DNA from: Eutrophocola salsuginis
GTDB lineage: Bacteria > Pseudomonadota > Gammaproteobacteria > Pseudomonadales > Pseudohongiellaceae
Length of the DNA: 64,000 nucleotides
Assembly: GCA_038147195.1 (NCBI GenBank)
Contig: JAYQTB010000006.1
Span: forward strand, 124,001-188,000
Direction of reading: 5' to 3'
Of the stretch, positions 1 through 9,496 are shown in pieces. Every line of letters starts with the position of its first letter. Position 1 is the first letter of the stretch. Under the pieces are notes generated by a model. It was not told the origin of the DNA and made no database searches. It saw nothing but the letters and a program-made list of their open reading frames with translations. The position numbers were made by a program, and so were the translations under genes.

Positions 1-212
1 TTCATTAATGATCCCCTATAAAATTCCCGGTGCACATCTTACATCGGGTTTTATTTCATTATCCTGTGCAGCGACTGGCATGTAAACACTGGCTGACCTG
101 GATCAATTGACCATAGTACCGCCCCGGCTTATGTTCCCTGTCCAGGCACGATTATGCTAATCTCCCAATCCAATCCGACGCTTATACAGAACAAATAAAA
201 GGGGAGCGGAGA

Positions 213-1055
213 ATGAATAAACGCATCAGTTGTCAGTTACTGCCTATAGTTACTGTGTTAGTAGCTCTGACAGTTGCCGTACTGACAACTGTGCCTGCCG
301 TGCAGGCTCAACAACTTGTGCGGGACATGACACTCGATGGCCGTCCCAACCTGAATGGCGTCTGGAAAGCGATCAACTCCGCCCACTGGAACCTGGAAGC
401 TCATTCCGCTGAAGGGCTAGACCGCTTCTGGCAGATGGGCGCCATCGCAGCGATTCCTGCCGGCAAGAGTGTTCTGAAAGGCGGGGGCGATATTCCATAC
501 CTGGCAGAGGCACTCACCGAACGAGACGCTAACCGCGCCGGCTGGCCTCAGGAAGACCCGGAAGCCAAGTGCTACATGCTGGGCATTCCCCGCGCCACCT
601 ACCACGACATCCCCTTCCAAATTTTCCAGGGCGCGCGCAATGATGATTTGCTGATGATCTATCCGTTTGCTGCCTCCCAGCGCGTTATTCACATGAACGA
701 AACCACCGGGCTGCCCCTTGATGCCTGGATGGGAAAATCCAATGGTCGCTGGGAAGGTGATACCCTGGTCGTGACGACGTTGAACCAGAACGGCATGACC
801 TGGCTGGATCGTGCCGGCAATCACGCCAGCTATCAGTTGGTGGTGACAGAACGCTTCACCCTGCTCGGCCCGAATCACATCTGGTACGAGGCAACGCTGG
901 AAGACCCGCAGACCTATGCCGAGCCATGGACCATTGAAATGCCCCTGTACCGGCTGGTCGAGGACAATGCCCAGACCCTCGAACATAAGTGCGTGCCGTT
1001 TGCCGACAAGCTGCTGTACTGGGATCTCTGGGGTCTTGATGACCCAAGTCAATAA
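213..1055 (+). CDS. Exported protein of unknown function, 280 aa
   Basis: The first 33 residues form a Sec signal peptide (basic start, long hydrophobic core, cleavage likely after VQA at 30-32). The mature part opens with a segment around LDGRPNLNGVWKA, a type of start I associate with secreted proteins found beside DUF6152 genes in marine proteobacteria. No catalytic motif is visible; two cysteines lie in the mature part. The start is supported by a GGAGCGGA ribosome site just upstream. It is followed after 62 bases by a DUF6152 gene on the same strand, so the two are probably co-transcribed. The 212 bases before it hold no gene I can support. Function unknown; export is the only firm statement. 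Confidence 0.75.
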   Translation: MNKRISCQLLPIVTVLVALTVAVLTTVPAVQAQQLVRDMTLDGRPNLNGVWKAINSAHWNLEAHSAEGLDRFWQMGAIAAIPAGKSVLKGGGDIPYLAEALTERDANRAGWPQEDPEAKCYMLGIPRATYHDIPFQIFQGARNDDLLMIYPFAASQRVIHMNETTGLPLDAWMGKSNGRWEGDTLVVTTLNQNGMTWLDRAGNHASYQLVVTERFTLLGPNHIWYEATLEDPQTYAEPWTIEMPLYRLVEDNAQTLEHKCVPFADKLLYWDLWGLDDPSQ

Positions 1056-1117
1056 CCCAATATAAGTTGTATAAGATACTGCTTCCGTCTCGAATCGTGA
1101 CCGAGGAGATCAAAAAC

Positions 1118-1513
1118 ATGAAGACCATGATGAATTCACTTAAGGCGGTCCTGGCCGGCGCATTTCTGGCTAGCGCCCTGCCCGCCCTGGCCCACCACTC
1201 CTTCTATGCCGAATTCGATTCCAACAAGGAAGTCTCACTGGAAGGAGAGGTTATCCAGATGCAGTGGGTCAACCCCCACTCCTGGCTCAGCTTTGCCGTC
1301 GAGAACGACAGCGGTGAAATGGAAGAATGGCAGGTTGAGGGTGGCTCGCCCAACGTACTCATGCGCCTGGGCTGGAATCGCGATTCCTTGCCGCCGGGCA
1401 CCCGCATCCGTGTCACTGGTTTCCAGGCAAAGGACGGATCACGCCGGATGAACTCACGGGGCATCGAATTCCCTGACGGCCGCACCCTTGAGCTGGGTGG
1501 CAGCCGCCAGTAA
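1118..1513 (+). CDS. DUF6152-family exported protein
   Basis: 131 residues. I start it at the ATG at 1118, which has GAGGAG nine bases upstream and gives a standard signal peptide ending in ALPALA; an earlier in-frame ATG at 1067 would put a charged extension before the signal peptide. The mature protein starts HHSFYAEFD and continues with an OB-like beta-rich segment (EGEVIQMQWVNPHSWL), the hallmark of the DUF6152 family. Members are periplasmic and of unknown biochemical role; the N-terminal HH pair after cleavage could bind a metal, which is inference. Flanked by other exported proteins in the same direction. Confidence 0.82.
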   Translation: MKTMMNSLKAVLAGAFLASALPALAHHSFYAEFDSNKEVSLEGEVIQMQWVNPHSWLSFAVENDSGEMEEWQVEGGSPNVLMRLGWNRDSLPPGTRIRVTGFQAKDGSRRMNSRGIEFPDGRTLELGGSRQ

Positions 1514-1561
1514 CAACGTAACAATATCCGGGCACCTGCAGGCTCGGCAAAGGGTTTCAGC

Positions 1562-2422
1562 ATGACCAAATCACGCCTGGCGGGCGCCCTGTCCTTCGCT
1601 GCACTTCTGTCGGTGTCCTGTATGCAGGCCGGCGCACAACCACCCGGCTGGAACGATCCATTCCCTCCCCACAAGGTGATGGACAACCTCTACTACGTGG
1701 GCACATCCCAACTTGCCTCGTTCCTGATTACCACTCCCGAAGGGCACATCCTCCAGGCCAGCAACTACGAATCTTCCGTGCCGATTATTAAGGCCGCCGT
1801 GGAACAGCTCGGTTTTGATTTCAATGACATCAGGATACTCATTAGCGGCCACGCTCACCCTGACCATATCGAGGGTGACGCCCTGGTCAAGGAAATGACC
1901 GGCGCACAGGTGGTGGTTGGCCGCCTAGAAGTGCCCTATCACGAGACATTCGATACACCCGGCGGCAAGCAACAACCCATCGATCGCATCGTCGACGACG
2001 GCGACACTGTTTCGCTGGGCGGTACCACACTCACCGCACATGTACAGTCAGGCCACACGAGGGGATGCCTGGCCTGGAGCCTGCCGCTGGAAGAAAACGG
2101 CCGCACTTATTACGGCTTCATCGAGTGCAGCCTTAACGGCCAGTTCCTGCAATACGTCGGCAACACCGAATACCTTGAAATCGCCACTGATATCCAGCGA
2201 ACATACCGTGAAGCAAAGGAAATTCCTGCCGAAGTCTGGGTCAGCTCCCACGGCGTCTTCTACGGTCTTGATGACAAGCATGCAAAACTGGTTACCCGTG
2301 GCCCGAACGATCCGAATCCCTTCTATGATCCCGACGGTTACGTGGCACACGTCAATGAATTCGAACAGATATTCCTGAACACCCTGGTCAGGCAGGTTAC
2401 CGATGCCAACCAGGCAGAGTGA
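1562..2422 (+). CDS. Exported metallo-beta-lactamase-fold hydrolase, subclass B3-like
   Basis: 286 residues with a signal peptide (cleavage near AGAQP). The zinc-site motif GHAHPDHIEGD at about residue 95 supplies the HxHxDH ligands; a further His is in SGHTRG (about 164) and the last one in SSHGVFYG (about 230), the spacing seen in subclass B3 lactamases such as L1 and in their non-lactamase relatives. The protein therefore has a complete two-zinc site and should be a periplasmic hydrolase. Substrate is not deducible: the setting beside a sugar dehydrogenase and a symporter argues for a metabolic role and not for dedicated antibiotic resistance. Separated by 48 bases from the DUF6152 gene and 31 from the next. 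Confidence 0.83.
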   Translation: MTKSRLAGALSFAALLSVSCMQAGAQPPGWNDPFPPHKVMDNLYYVGTSQLASFLITTPEGHILQASNYESSVPIIKAAVEQLGFDFNDIRILISGHAHPDHIEGDALVKEMTGAQVVVGRLEVPYHETFDTPGGKQQPIDRIVDDGDTVSLGGTTLTAHVQSGHTRGCLAWSLPLEENGRTYYGFIECSLNGQFLQYVGNTEYLEIATDIQRTYREAKEIPAEVWVSSHGVFYGLDDKHAKLVTRGPNDPNPFYDPDGYVAHVNEFEQIFLNTLVRQVTDANQAE

Positions 2423-2453
2423 ACTTAAATCTCGGGCATCGCGTGGAGCAGCC

Positions 2454-3971
2454 ATGAATATTCAATTATCTCGCTTCAGGCATTTCGTCTTAACACTTGT
2501 CCTGATGTCACCGCTGGCGATTGCGCAGTTTTATCCCGAACCACTGGGTAGCGGCCCCTGGCTTTTCAAATCGTTTGAACAGGATAACGTTCGCGTATCT
2601 ATCGTTGCGCGCGGCATCAACGAACCCATCGGCATGGTGTTTGTGCCAGGAACAGCAACAGAGAATAACCCCACGGGTGACATCCTCGTGACCGAGCGTC
2701 GCAGCGGCCAGGTGCGCCTGGTGCGCAATGGCGAATTGCAGCGTGAACCTGCCGCCGAACTCAAGGCGTCTCTACCCGTGAGCCAGTTGTTCGACATCAA
2801 CCTGCACCCGCGTTTTAACGATAATGGTCTGCTCTATTTCACCTACGTCAAGGCGGGTGAACACCCTGATTGCACCGAGGACCTATGCCTGACCACAGCT
2901 GTTGCCCGCGGGCGCTGGAACGGTGACCGCATCGTCGACGTCGAGGACGTATTTGAAGCCGATGCCTGGGCCTCCCATATCGGCGGCGCCTCGACTCGTG
3001 GTTTGTTCCTACCAGACGGCACCTTCATCTTCGGCTCATCCCACCGCATAGAACTCGAGAAGCCGCAACGCCTGGACAGCCATATCGGCAAGACCCTGCG
3101 CATCAACGATGACGGTACCGCACCGGCGGATAATCCCTTCTATGCCACAGAAGGCGCGTTGCCAGAAATCTACAGCTGGGGCAACCGCTCCGTGATGGGC
3201 TTTGCCATCCATCCCGAAACTGGTGAGGTCTGGGAACTGGAAAACGGCCCCCAGGGCGGCGATGAGGTGAATATCCTAAAACCGGGCGCCAATTATGGCT
3301 GGCCGGTCGTCACCTATGGCAGGGACTATGACGGCACCCGCTTCAACGACGTGCCCTGGGTTGACGGCACCGAGCCCCCGGAGGTGTTCTGGGTGCCCGC
3401 GATAACTGTCGCCGGTATGGACTTCTACACCGGTGACGCCTTCCCCAACTGGCAGGGCAATCTGTTTGTGACTTCGATGATGGTCGGCAGGATACCCGGT
3501 ACAGGCCGTGTCGAACGTGTCGTGTTCAACGAGAACGGGGAAATTCGCCGCGAATCCCTGTTCGGAGAACTCGGCCAGCGTATTCGTTTCGTGAAGGAAG
3601 GACCCGATGGCCTGCTGTACCTACTGACAGACCACACCGATGGCGTACTGCTGAAAGTGGAACCGGTTGATACCAGCGCCGATGAACAGGAAGCACAACT
3701 GCAGGAACTGATCAGCCAGGGGCTGGCCGAACCGGCCATTTTCATCGACAGCGACTGCATGATCTGTCACCGCGTCAACGAGCGCCTCGTGGGCCCGTCA
3801 TTCACAGAGATAGCCGCACGCTACGATACCAGTGAGGAAACCATCCGCCGCCTGGTCCAGAGCATTATCGAAGGGGGCGAAGGCGTCTGGGGTGACGTGG
3901 CCATGACCTCACATCCAGACCTCACTGGCACAGTGGTCCGCGAGATGGTTACCCAGATACTTGGACTGTGA
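2454..3971 (+). CDS. PQQ-dependent sugar dehydrogenase (GSDH fold) with C-terminal cytochrome c domain
   Basis: 505 residues. Start taken at the ATG at 2454, preceded by GTGGAGC and giving a signal peptide; the frame is open from 2403 but that extension overlaps the previous gene. Residues about 40-400 form the six-bladed propeller of the soluble aldose/glucose-sorbosone dehydrogenase family (PIGMVF, then LFDINLHPRF, SWGNRSVMGFAIHPETGE and ENGPQGGDEVN, the typical calcium/PQQ-site blade). A c-type haem motif CMICH lies near residue 435, followed by VGPSF and a distal Met-containing helix, so electrons from the sugar can pass directly to a covalently bound haem. Acts in the periplasm. The fusion removes the need for a separate cytochrome partner. 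The next gene is a sodium/solute symporter. Confidence 0.88.
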   Translation: MNIQLSRFRHFVLTLVLMSPLAIAQFYPEPLGSGPWLFKSFEQDNVRVSIVARGINEPIGMVFVPGTATENNPTGDILVTERRSGQVRLVRNGELQREPAAELKASLPVSQLFDINLHPRFNDNGLLYFTYVKAGEHPDCTEDLCLTTAVARGRWNGDRIVDVEDVFEADAWASHIGGASTRGLFLPDGTFIFGSSHRIELEKPQRLDSHIGKTLRINDDGTAPADNPFYATEGALPEIYSWGNRSVMGFAIHPETGEVWELENGPQGGDEVNILKPGANYGWPVVTYGRDYDGTRFNDVPWVDGTEPPEVFWVPAITVAGMDFYTGDAFPNWQGNLFVTSMMVGRIPGTGRVERVVFNENGEIRRESLFGELGQRIRFVKEGPDGLLYLLTDHTDGVLLKVEPVDTSADEQEAQLQELISQGLAEPAIFIDSDCMICHRVNERLVGPSFTEIAARYDTSEETIRRLVQSIIEGGEGVWGDVAMTSHPDLTGTVVREMVTQILGL

Positions 3972-4068
3972 AAACTTACGCCTAACTCCCATCGCTAGCA
4001 TTAGAGATCGCGATCAGTAACAATCTCCTTTCCTGATAATAATTAAATCACCAGGGAAAAAGCGAAAG

Positions 4069-5721
4069 ATGAATTCCATTCTTCAGGGCTGGGACCTTGC
4101 CGTCCTGGCACTTTATTTTCTCGTCATAATCGGCATCGCCGTGTGGGTGGCGCGCCAGCGCAACCAGAGCACCAGCGACTACTTCCTGGCCGGACGCCAT
4201 GTCGGCTGGTTTGTCATCGGCGCCTCAATCTTCGCTTCCAACATCGGCTCGGAACACGTGGTCGGTCTGGCTGGTACCGGTTTCCAGTCCGGCACCCCCA
4301 TGGCGCACTATGAATTGCACGCCTGGATCGTGCTGTTGCTGGGCTGGCTGTTCCTGCCTTTCTACATGCGCAGCGGGGTTTTCACCACACCGGAATTCCT
4401 GGAGAAGCGCTTCGATTCCCGGTCCCGATGGTTCCTGTCCGTGTTTTCCATAGTCGCCTATGTACTGACCAAGGTCTCTGTCACCATCTATGCGGGTGGC
4501 ATTGTGGTGTCGGAGCTACTGAACATTCCTTTCTGGTACGGCGCAATCGGTATCGTCGTTTTTACCGGCATCTACACAATCATCGGAGGCCTGCGTGCGG
4601 TGGTGTACACCGAAGCCTTCCAGACCGTCGTCCTGATTCTAGGTTCCGCCATCATCACCTGGCTGGGCTTGCAGGAAGTCGGAGGCTGGGGCCAGCTGCG
4701 GGAAACTGTGACAGCCGCGAGCCCGAATCATTTCAACATGTGGCGCCCCATGAACGATCCTGATTTTCCCTGGACCGGCCTGTTGATTGGCGGCTCCATT
4801 ACCGGCATCTGGTACTGGTGCACCGACCAGTACATCGTCCAGCGTACACTGGCTGCCCACAACATCACCATCGGCCGTCGTGGCGCCATTTTCGGTGCCT
4901 ACCTGAAGCTGCTGCCCATACTGATCTTCCTGGTTCCCGGAATCATCGCCCTGGCGCTGACCCTGCAGGACCCAGCCACCTACCAGGTCGCCCAGGCAGA
5001 CCGCGCCTTCCCCATGCTGGTGACCACGCTGCTGCCCACCGGGTTGAAAGGCCTGGTGGCCGGTGGGCTGATGGCTGCATTGATGAGTTCCCTCGCGTCC
5101 GTATTCAATTCCTGCTCCACTATTTTTACGATGGACATCTACAAGAAAATCAAACCGTCACACACTGAACAGGAATTCATTCGGGTCGGTCGAATTGCGA
5201 CGACGATCATCGTCATCTTGGGCATTATCTGGATTCCGATCATGAGCCGGATCGGCGGTGGTGTCATGTACCAGTATCTGCAGAATGTGCAGTCCTACAT
5301 TGCGCCGCCGGTCACCACCATATTCCTGCTGGGTATACTGTGGAAACGCGTCAATGCCCAGGCCGCCATCGTCACACTGATGACCGGACTGGTGATGCTG
5401 GTCCTGCGCCTGGGCAGCGAAATCCGCTACCAGGCCGAGATCGCGGCTGGTGTTGATGTTCCAGGCTTCCTGTTTGCCTTCGCCACGATCAATTTCGCTC
5501 ATATGGCCATCTTCCTTTTCCTCTTTTCAGTGGCCCTGTGCATTACAGTCACTCTGGTGACAGCACCTCCTGATTATTCTCGAATCAAGGGCCTGGCGTT
5601 CGGCACGATGAACGCCCAGGAGTGGCAACAGGAGCGCGGCTCACTGACGCGCATGGACATAGTGTTCTCCGTCATTCTTATTGGCCTAGTCATCGGCATT
5701 CTCGCTTTCTTTACCGGGTAA
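4069..5721 (+). CDS. Sodium/solute symporter (SSS family, SGLT-like)
   Basis: 550 residues with about 13-14 hydrophobic segments. The N-terminal region has the family pattern TSDYFLAGRHVGWFVIGASI followed by SNIGSEHVVGLAG, typical of the sugar/inositol-type members of SLC5-like transporters, and the later segment GLVAGGLMAALMSSLASVFN contains the serines that form the conserved sodium site in LeuT-fold carriers. Predicted to import a solute with Na+ across the inner membrane. It follows the sugar dehydrogenase by 97 bases, which suggests but does not prove a carbohydrate substrate. The next gene starts 10 bases after its stop. Confidence 0.9.
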   Translation: MNSILQGWDLAVLALYFLVIIGIAVWVARQRNQSTSDYFLAGRHVGWFVIGASIFASNIGSEHVVGLAGTGFQSGTPMAHYELHAWIVLLLGWLFLPFYMRSGVFTTPEFLEKRFDSRSRWFLSVFSIVAYVLTKVSVTIYAGGIVVSELLNIPFWYGAIGIVVFTGIYTIIGGLRAVVYTEAFQTVVLILGSAIITWLGLQEVGGWGQLRETVTAASPNHFNMWRPMNDPDFPWTGLLIGGSITGIWYWCTDQYIVQRTLAAHNITIGRRGAIFGAYLKLLPILIFLVPGIIALALTLQDPATYQVAQADRAFPMLVTTLLPTGLKGLVAGGLMAALMSSLASVFNSCSTIFTMDIYKKIKPSHTEQEFIRVGRIATTIIVILGIIWIPIMSRIGGGVMYQYLQNVQSYIAPPVTTIFLLGILWKRVNAQAAIVTLMTGLVMLVLRLGSEIRYQAEIAAGVDVPGFLFAFATINFAHMAIFLFLFSVALCITVTLVTAPPDYSRIKGLAFGTMNAQEWQQERGSLTRMDIVFSVILIGLVIGILAFFTG

Positions 5722-5731
5722 GGGGAACGTT

Positions 5732-7222
5732 GTGCCGGGTCTTGCGGAACACATTCGGGAAATCTTGCAAAGATGTGCCAGCCTTCCGGAACCTGAACAA
5801 CCAGCGTTTGCCGAAAAGCAGCTCGCGAAACTCCTGGCCGAATGTGCCTTCAATCCGACCGGCGATGACCCGATACCGTTGAGCGAAGTGCCGGGCAATC
5901 TCCCGGTAGAGCACGCACCAAAGGGACTGGAGGCTACCTTTTGGGTTTTTTTCTCTCGCCTAAACCTGCTTCTTTCGGCGGGGCAGCCTCTCTCCAGGGA
6001 TCAACAAGCCCGGTTGGCCAACGCCATAAACATGCAGGTGAACGCTGGCCACATCAACAGTTACCTGACAGAAAAATTTCGCTTGGAGAAAAACCGGCAG
6101 TTCCTCGATAGGGCTCTGACCAATGCCTGCAGCCCCTGGCAACTGGCCATGGTGGCCAACTGGGCACTGGACGTCCAGGGTGTCGATGCGCTGGCAGAAG
6201 AATGGCTTTCACTCGGACTGGAAGCAGACATTCACAATCTCGTTGAACTGGTGTCTGTATTTCTCCGTTTCGATCACCTGGACTCACTGCGCGATTACCG
6301 GCGCCAGGCCATGCGCCATGTGGTCCGCCTATCTGAAGAGGAATTTCTGGCGCTGCAATCGGAGCAATGGCGCGATGTCATCGAGTCTCCCAGCGGCAGG
6401 GATCCTGGTCGCGACATCCCTCTGGTTACACCCTTCATTAAGCAGGGGGATATCGAATACAGCCTGTACCGGCATTACATAATGCCGGACCTGTCAGAGT
6501 CGATGCGCAATGCAGTGTCTCCAGTCAGTGATTCCCTTGCACTCACCGGCGACGACATCGATATTCTGTTAAGCCTGCCCCTGGTCATACAGCAGGTAGA
6601 GGAGGAATTGTTCAATCACGTTAAGACGACCATCGAAGGCATCATCCGTAATTGGGCTGCGGACTGCGACAAGGAGCAGGACGTCGCCGGGAAAGCACTG
6701 CGCATCGCCGGGCGCCTGTGGAACTACCGCCGTGCCCCCGCGGCCAGTGACTGCAGCAACCCGGTGGAAAACCTGGTCAAGGGTTTCACTGCCACGATTC
6801 GCAACAGCTTCAGCCATTACACTGATATCAACCTCGCCGCCTCCCGCGGTGACAGGATCGATCCGTTCGATGTGGCAGAAAAATTCATTCTCTTCGCCTC
6901 AGTGTCGAACGGCCAACTGGATAACCTCGCTGAAGCCCATCGCCAATATTGCCAGGCAGAAACCAATCCTGCGTACTGGGATAACGAGAAGTTCTTCAGT
7001 CACTTCCTAGCCGCAAACCAGCGCAACGATCTGTGTCATATTCAGGCCCATTTCCTTATCGACAAGACCCGAGGATGCCCGGCAATCCCACAAATTTCCA
7101 GGTTTCACGGCATTGTGCTAGACCTGGTGCTGGATTTCGTGATGCGTGAGTTCGGCGAAGCCAACCTGAGGCAGGCAGGTGCCTGGTACCTGCGCGAGAA
7201 GACTCCAGGCTCCCCCGACTAA
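5732..7222 (+). CDS. Unrecognised 496-aa cytoplasmic protein
   Basis: Starts at GTG with AGGGGAA five bases upstream, only 10 bases after the symporter stop, so it belongs to the same transcription unit. No signal peptide or membrane segment is visible. The protein is acidic, leucine-rich and looks almost all-helical. Two cysteine-containing stretches, AADCDKEQDVAG (about 309-320) and QRNDLCHIQAHFL (about 430), stand out but do not form a known metal motif. I do not recognise the family. The 247 bases after it contain weak hairpins (one near 7412-7431, AAAGG...CCTTTT; one near 7441-7459, GTGTGAT/ATCACAC) that may end this gene and the opposing one. Confidence 0.7.
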   Translation: MPGLAEHIREILQRCASLPEPEQPAFAEKQLAKLLAECAFNPTGDDPIPLSEVPGNLPVEHAPKGLEATFWVFFSRLNLLLSAGQPLSRDQQARLANAINMQVNAGHINSYLTEKFRLEKNRQFLDRALTNACSPWQLAMVANWALDVQGVDALAEEWLSLGLEADIHNLVELVSVFLRFDHLDSLRDYRRQAMRHVVRLSEEEFLALQSEQWRDVIESPSGRDPGRDIPLVTPFIKQGDIEYSLYRHYIMPDLSESMRNAVSPVSDSLALTGDDIDILLSLPLVIQQVEEELFNHVKTTIEGIIRNWAADCDKEQDVAGKALRIAGRLWNYRRAPAASDCSNPVENLVKGFTATIRNSFSHYTDINLAASRGDRIDPFDVAEKFILFASVSNGQLDNLAEAHRQYCQAETNPAYWDNEKFFSHFLAANQRNDLCHIQAHFLIDKTRGCPAIPQISRFHGIVLDLVLDFVMREFGEANLRQAGAWYLREKTPGSPD

Positions 7223-7469
7223 ACCCGCAGACGGACTAGGTTTTTCAGGGTTCATCTGTAATTGTTGGAAGTCTGTTTCTGGGACCTTATTACGATTGGC
7301 ACATGTTTCACAGGCATCTTGCAGATCTGGTTGTACTAGAACCAACCCTCCTCAACTTCAGTGTCTTGCCTAGTGGTGTAAACAGCTACAACATCGACGT
7401 GGTCTTAAGATAAAGGTTTCGAAGCCTTTTCAAGAAACTCCTGTGTGATTCCATCACACTGGGAGCTCC

Positions 7470-8366
7470 TTACTGCCTGGAGATTTCCATCACCTTACGA
7501 CCTAGGGAGTCCGACACAAACAGAGTGCCATTACTGTCCAGTGCCAGGCCATGGGGACGACCGTCTACGGCGACAGAATCCACGACTTGCCCATTCTTTA
7601 GGACATTGACGGCGCCAGCGTTGACATCACTAACATAAACCGTATCGCTGGAATCCACTACGATCCCCCCACGTGAGCGCACCGGCCAGGATTCCAGGAA
7701 GTTGCCTTCACTATCGAACACCGACACACGCTGGTTGCCGCTGTCGTTTATCAGCACGCGGCCAGTTGAATCCACCGCCACCCCATGCGGTGTATCCAGT
7801 TCGCCATCACCGCCGCCCTTGCTGCCTCCGAACTGGCGTAGGTAGTTTCCCTGGCTGTCGAATTGCACCACCCTTGAATTGACATAGCCATCCGAAACGA
7901 AGATATCGCCGTTAGCGGCTATGAAGACATGGTTGGGCTGGTTGAAACGTATTTGCGAGGTGTTGTCTCCGGCTTCATCTGGCGTACCGAGGGAGAATAC
8001 GATCTCGCCTGCCGGGTTATAGCGATAAACGACATGCCGGGCCGCATCCGTGGCCCATACGAAACCCTGCGCATCATAGGTCACACTGTGGGCGTTGCCG
8101 TAATTGTCGTTTTCCCCCCAGGAACGAATAAAGTTACCTTCCCGGTCGAACAACCTGAAAAACGGCGCCGTGCGCACCATCACCAGCACTTGGCCATGGC
8201 CGTCGGCATCGATCCAGGTGGTGGCCCCGTCCCAATCCCCGCCGGGAACCTGCGCCCAGTTCATGTCCACCTCCCATTCAGCTTGCGCATGGGCTGTCGA
8301 CTGCCAGCAGCTCACTAGGCCCGCCAGGGCCAGGATGTGCCAGAGTGATTGAATTCTGCAGTTCAT
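7470..8366 (-). CDS. Exported NHL-repeat beta-propeller protein
   Basis: 298 residues; signal peptide with cleavage after AHA at 26-28. At least five NHL blades can be read, for example GFVWATDAARHVVYRYNPAG, FNQPNHVFIAANGDIFVSDG, LDTPHGVAVDSTGRVLINDS, RGGIVVDSSDTVYVSDVNAG and PHGLALDSNGTLFVSDSLGR. The fold is that of the six-bladed propellers related to the lyase domain of peptidyl-alpha-hydroxyglycine alpha-amidating enzyme, but catalytic identity is not demonstrable. GGGGGATGA upstream supports the start. Divergent from the MBL operon at 8564, sharing a 197-base promoter region. Confidence 0.85.
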   Translation of the reverse strand: MNCRIQSLWHILALAGLVSCWQSTAHAQAEWEVDMNWAQVPGGDWDGATTWIDADGHGQVLVMVRTAPFFRLFDREGNFIRSWGENDNYGNAHSVTYDAQGFVWATDAARHVVYRYNPAGEIVFSLGTPDEAGDNTSQIRFNQPNHVFIAANGDIFVSDGYVNSRVVQFDSQGNYLRQFGGSKGGGDGELDTPHGVAVDSTGRVLINDSGNQRVSVFDSEGNFLESWPVRSRGGIVVDSSDTVYVSDVNAGAVNVLKNGQVVDSVAVDGRPHGLALDSNGTLFVSDSLGRKVMEISRQ

Positions 8367-8563
8367 TTTTCATCCCCCGTTAACCGAATCGCGGGCGACC
8401 AGTATAGTGGTCGAAACCGCGTGTAGCCATACTGGTGCCAGGCGTCTGTAAAAAGGCCAAATTTGGGCTGCAGGGCCCAAAAAACAGTCAATCAGATGTG
8501 GATAAATTATGGAATTTTGTTCGAAGTTAACTTCAAAATCCAAAAAATGCTACATTTGCAACT

Positions 8564-9496
8564 ATGAAAAATCAGCAATTACAACGCCGCAGGCTGGTGC
8601 ATGGCATGGCCCTTGCCGGCGCCCTGTCAGCGCTGGGTATTCCCCTGCCCGTGCTTGCCCAGAACGAGCTTTCTACTCAAAAACTCACTGACCGCATCAC
8701 CCTCATTTCCGGTGCCGGCTGCAACGTCGTATTGTTCAGGGGAAGAGATGGCATGACCGTCGTGGACAGTGGCTCTGCATCCAAGGCTTCTGAACTTGCC
8801 CGGACGATCAGGGATCTGGCCGGCGCCACCCCGGTGACCTCGCTCTTCAATACTCACTGGCATGAAGACCATACCGGCGGCAACGAAGCACTACGTGAAT
8901 TGGGCGCCCAGATCATTGCGCATGAAAATACTCGCCTGTGGCTATCTGCGGATTTCGAGGTGGAGTGGCGCAATACCAGTCACTCTCCCAGGCACAAAGC
9001 CGCCCTGCCGGACATGACCTTCTACGAGTCCGGTGAAAAAGATCTGGGCGGAGAGACAGTGCAGTATTTCCATTATGAACAGGCCCACACAGACGGTGAT
9101 TTTGCCCTGTTCTTCCCGGACAGCAATGTTCTGGTTGCAGGTGGGCTGATGAGCGACGGAACCTATCCGATTACAGACATTGCAACGGGTGGATGGATTG
9201 GCGGCCTGATCCAAGCAAACGAATCCATGCTTGCCATTGCCAACGAGGCCACCACCATCGTTCCCGAGAACGGGCCGGCACGGACAAAGGCCGACCTGCA
9301 GGCCCAGTATGCTATGCTCAGCGACCTGTATGAGACCATGAAATCCCTCATCCAGGACGGCTTCACCGGCAGCAACATGCTCGACAAAGGAATTACTAAA
9401 AAGTACGACGCCAAGTGGGGCGATCCGACCAAGTTCCTACTAGAAACCTACCGCGGCATGGCGGCGCACACTTCTGATATGGGTGGATTCATCTAA
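8564..9496 (+). CDS. Exported MBL-fold metallo-hydrolase, Tat-type leader
   Basis: 310 residues. The leader contains QRRRLVHGMALAGALSALG, a twin-arginine-like signal followed by a hydrophobic stretch and an LAQ cleavage region, suggesting export of a folded protein. The zinc motif HWHEDHTGG is at about residue 103-111; a later His is in HYEQAHTDGDFALFFPD, where the AHTDGD pattern is typical of one MBL subgroup (third ligand position). The ribosome site is poor. Its TAA shares one base with the ATG of the next gene, so it is translationally coupled to the DUF1592 protein. Substrate unknown; likely periplasmic. Confidence 0.82.
   Translation: MKNQQLQRRRLVHGMALAGALSALGIPLPVLAQNELSTQKLTDRITLISGAGCNVVLFRGRDGMTVVDSGSASKASELARTIRDLAGATPVTSLFNTHWHEDHTGGNEALRELGAQIIAHENTRLWLSADFEVEWRNTSHSPRHKAALPDMTFYESGEKDLGGETVQYFHYEQAHTDGDFALFFPDSNVLVAGGLMSDGTYPITDIATGGWIGGLIQANESMLAIANEATTIVPENGPARTKADLQAQYAMLSDLYETMKSLIQDGFTGSNMLDKGITKKYDAKWGDPTKFLLETYRGMAAHTSDMGGFI

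Noticed and set aside
1562..2422. Antibiotic-resistance beta-lactamase
   Set aside because: The zinc ligands fit subclass B3, but many relatives are not lactamases and the setting is metabolic. Resistance cannot be claimed.
8509..8691. 60-codon frame starting at 8509
   Set aside because: Overlaps the signal peptide of the MBL gene in another frame and has no ribosome site.
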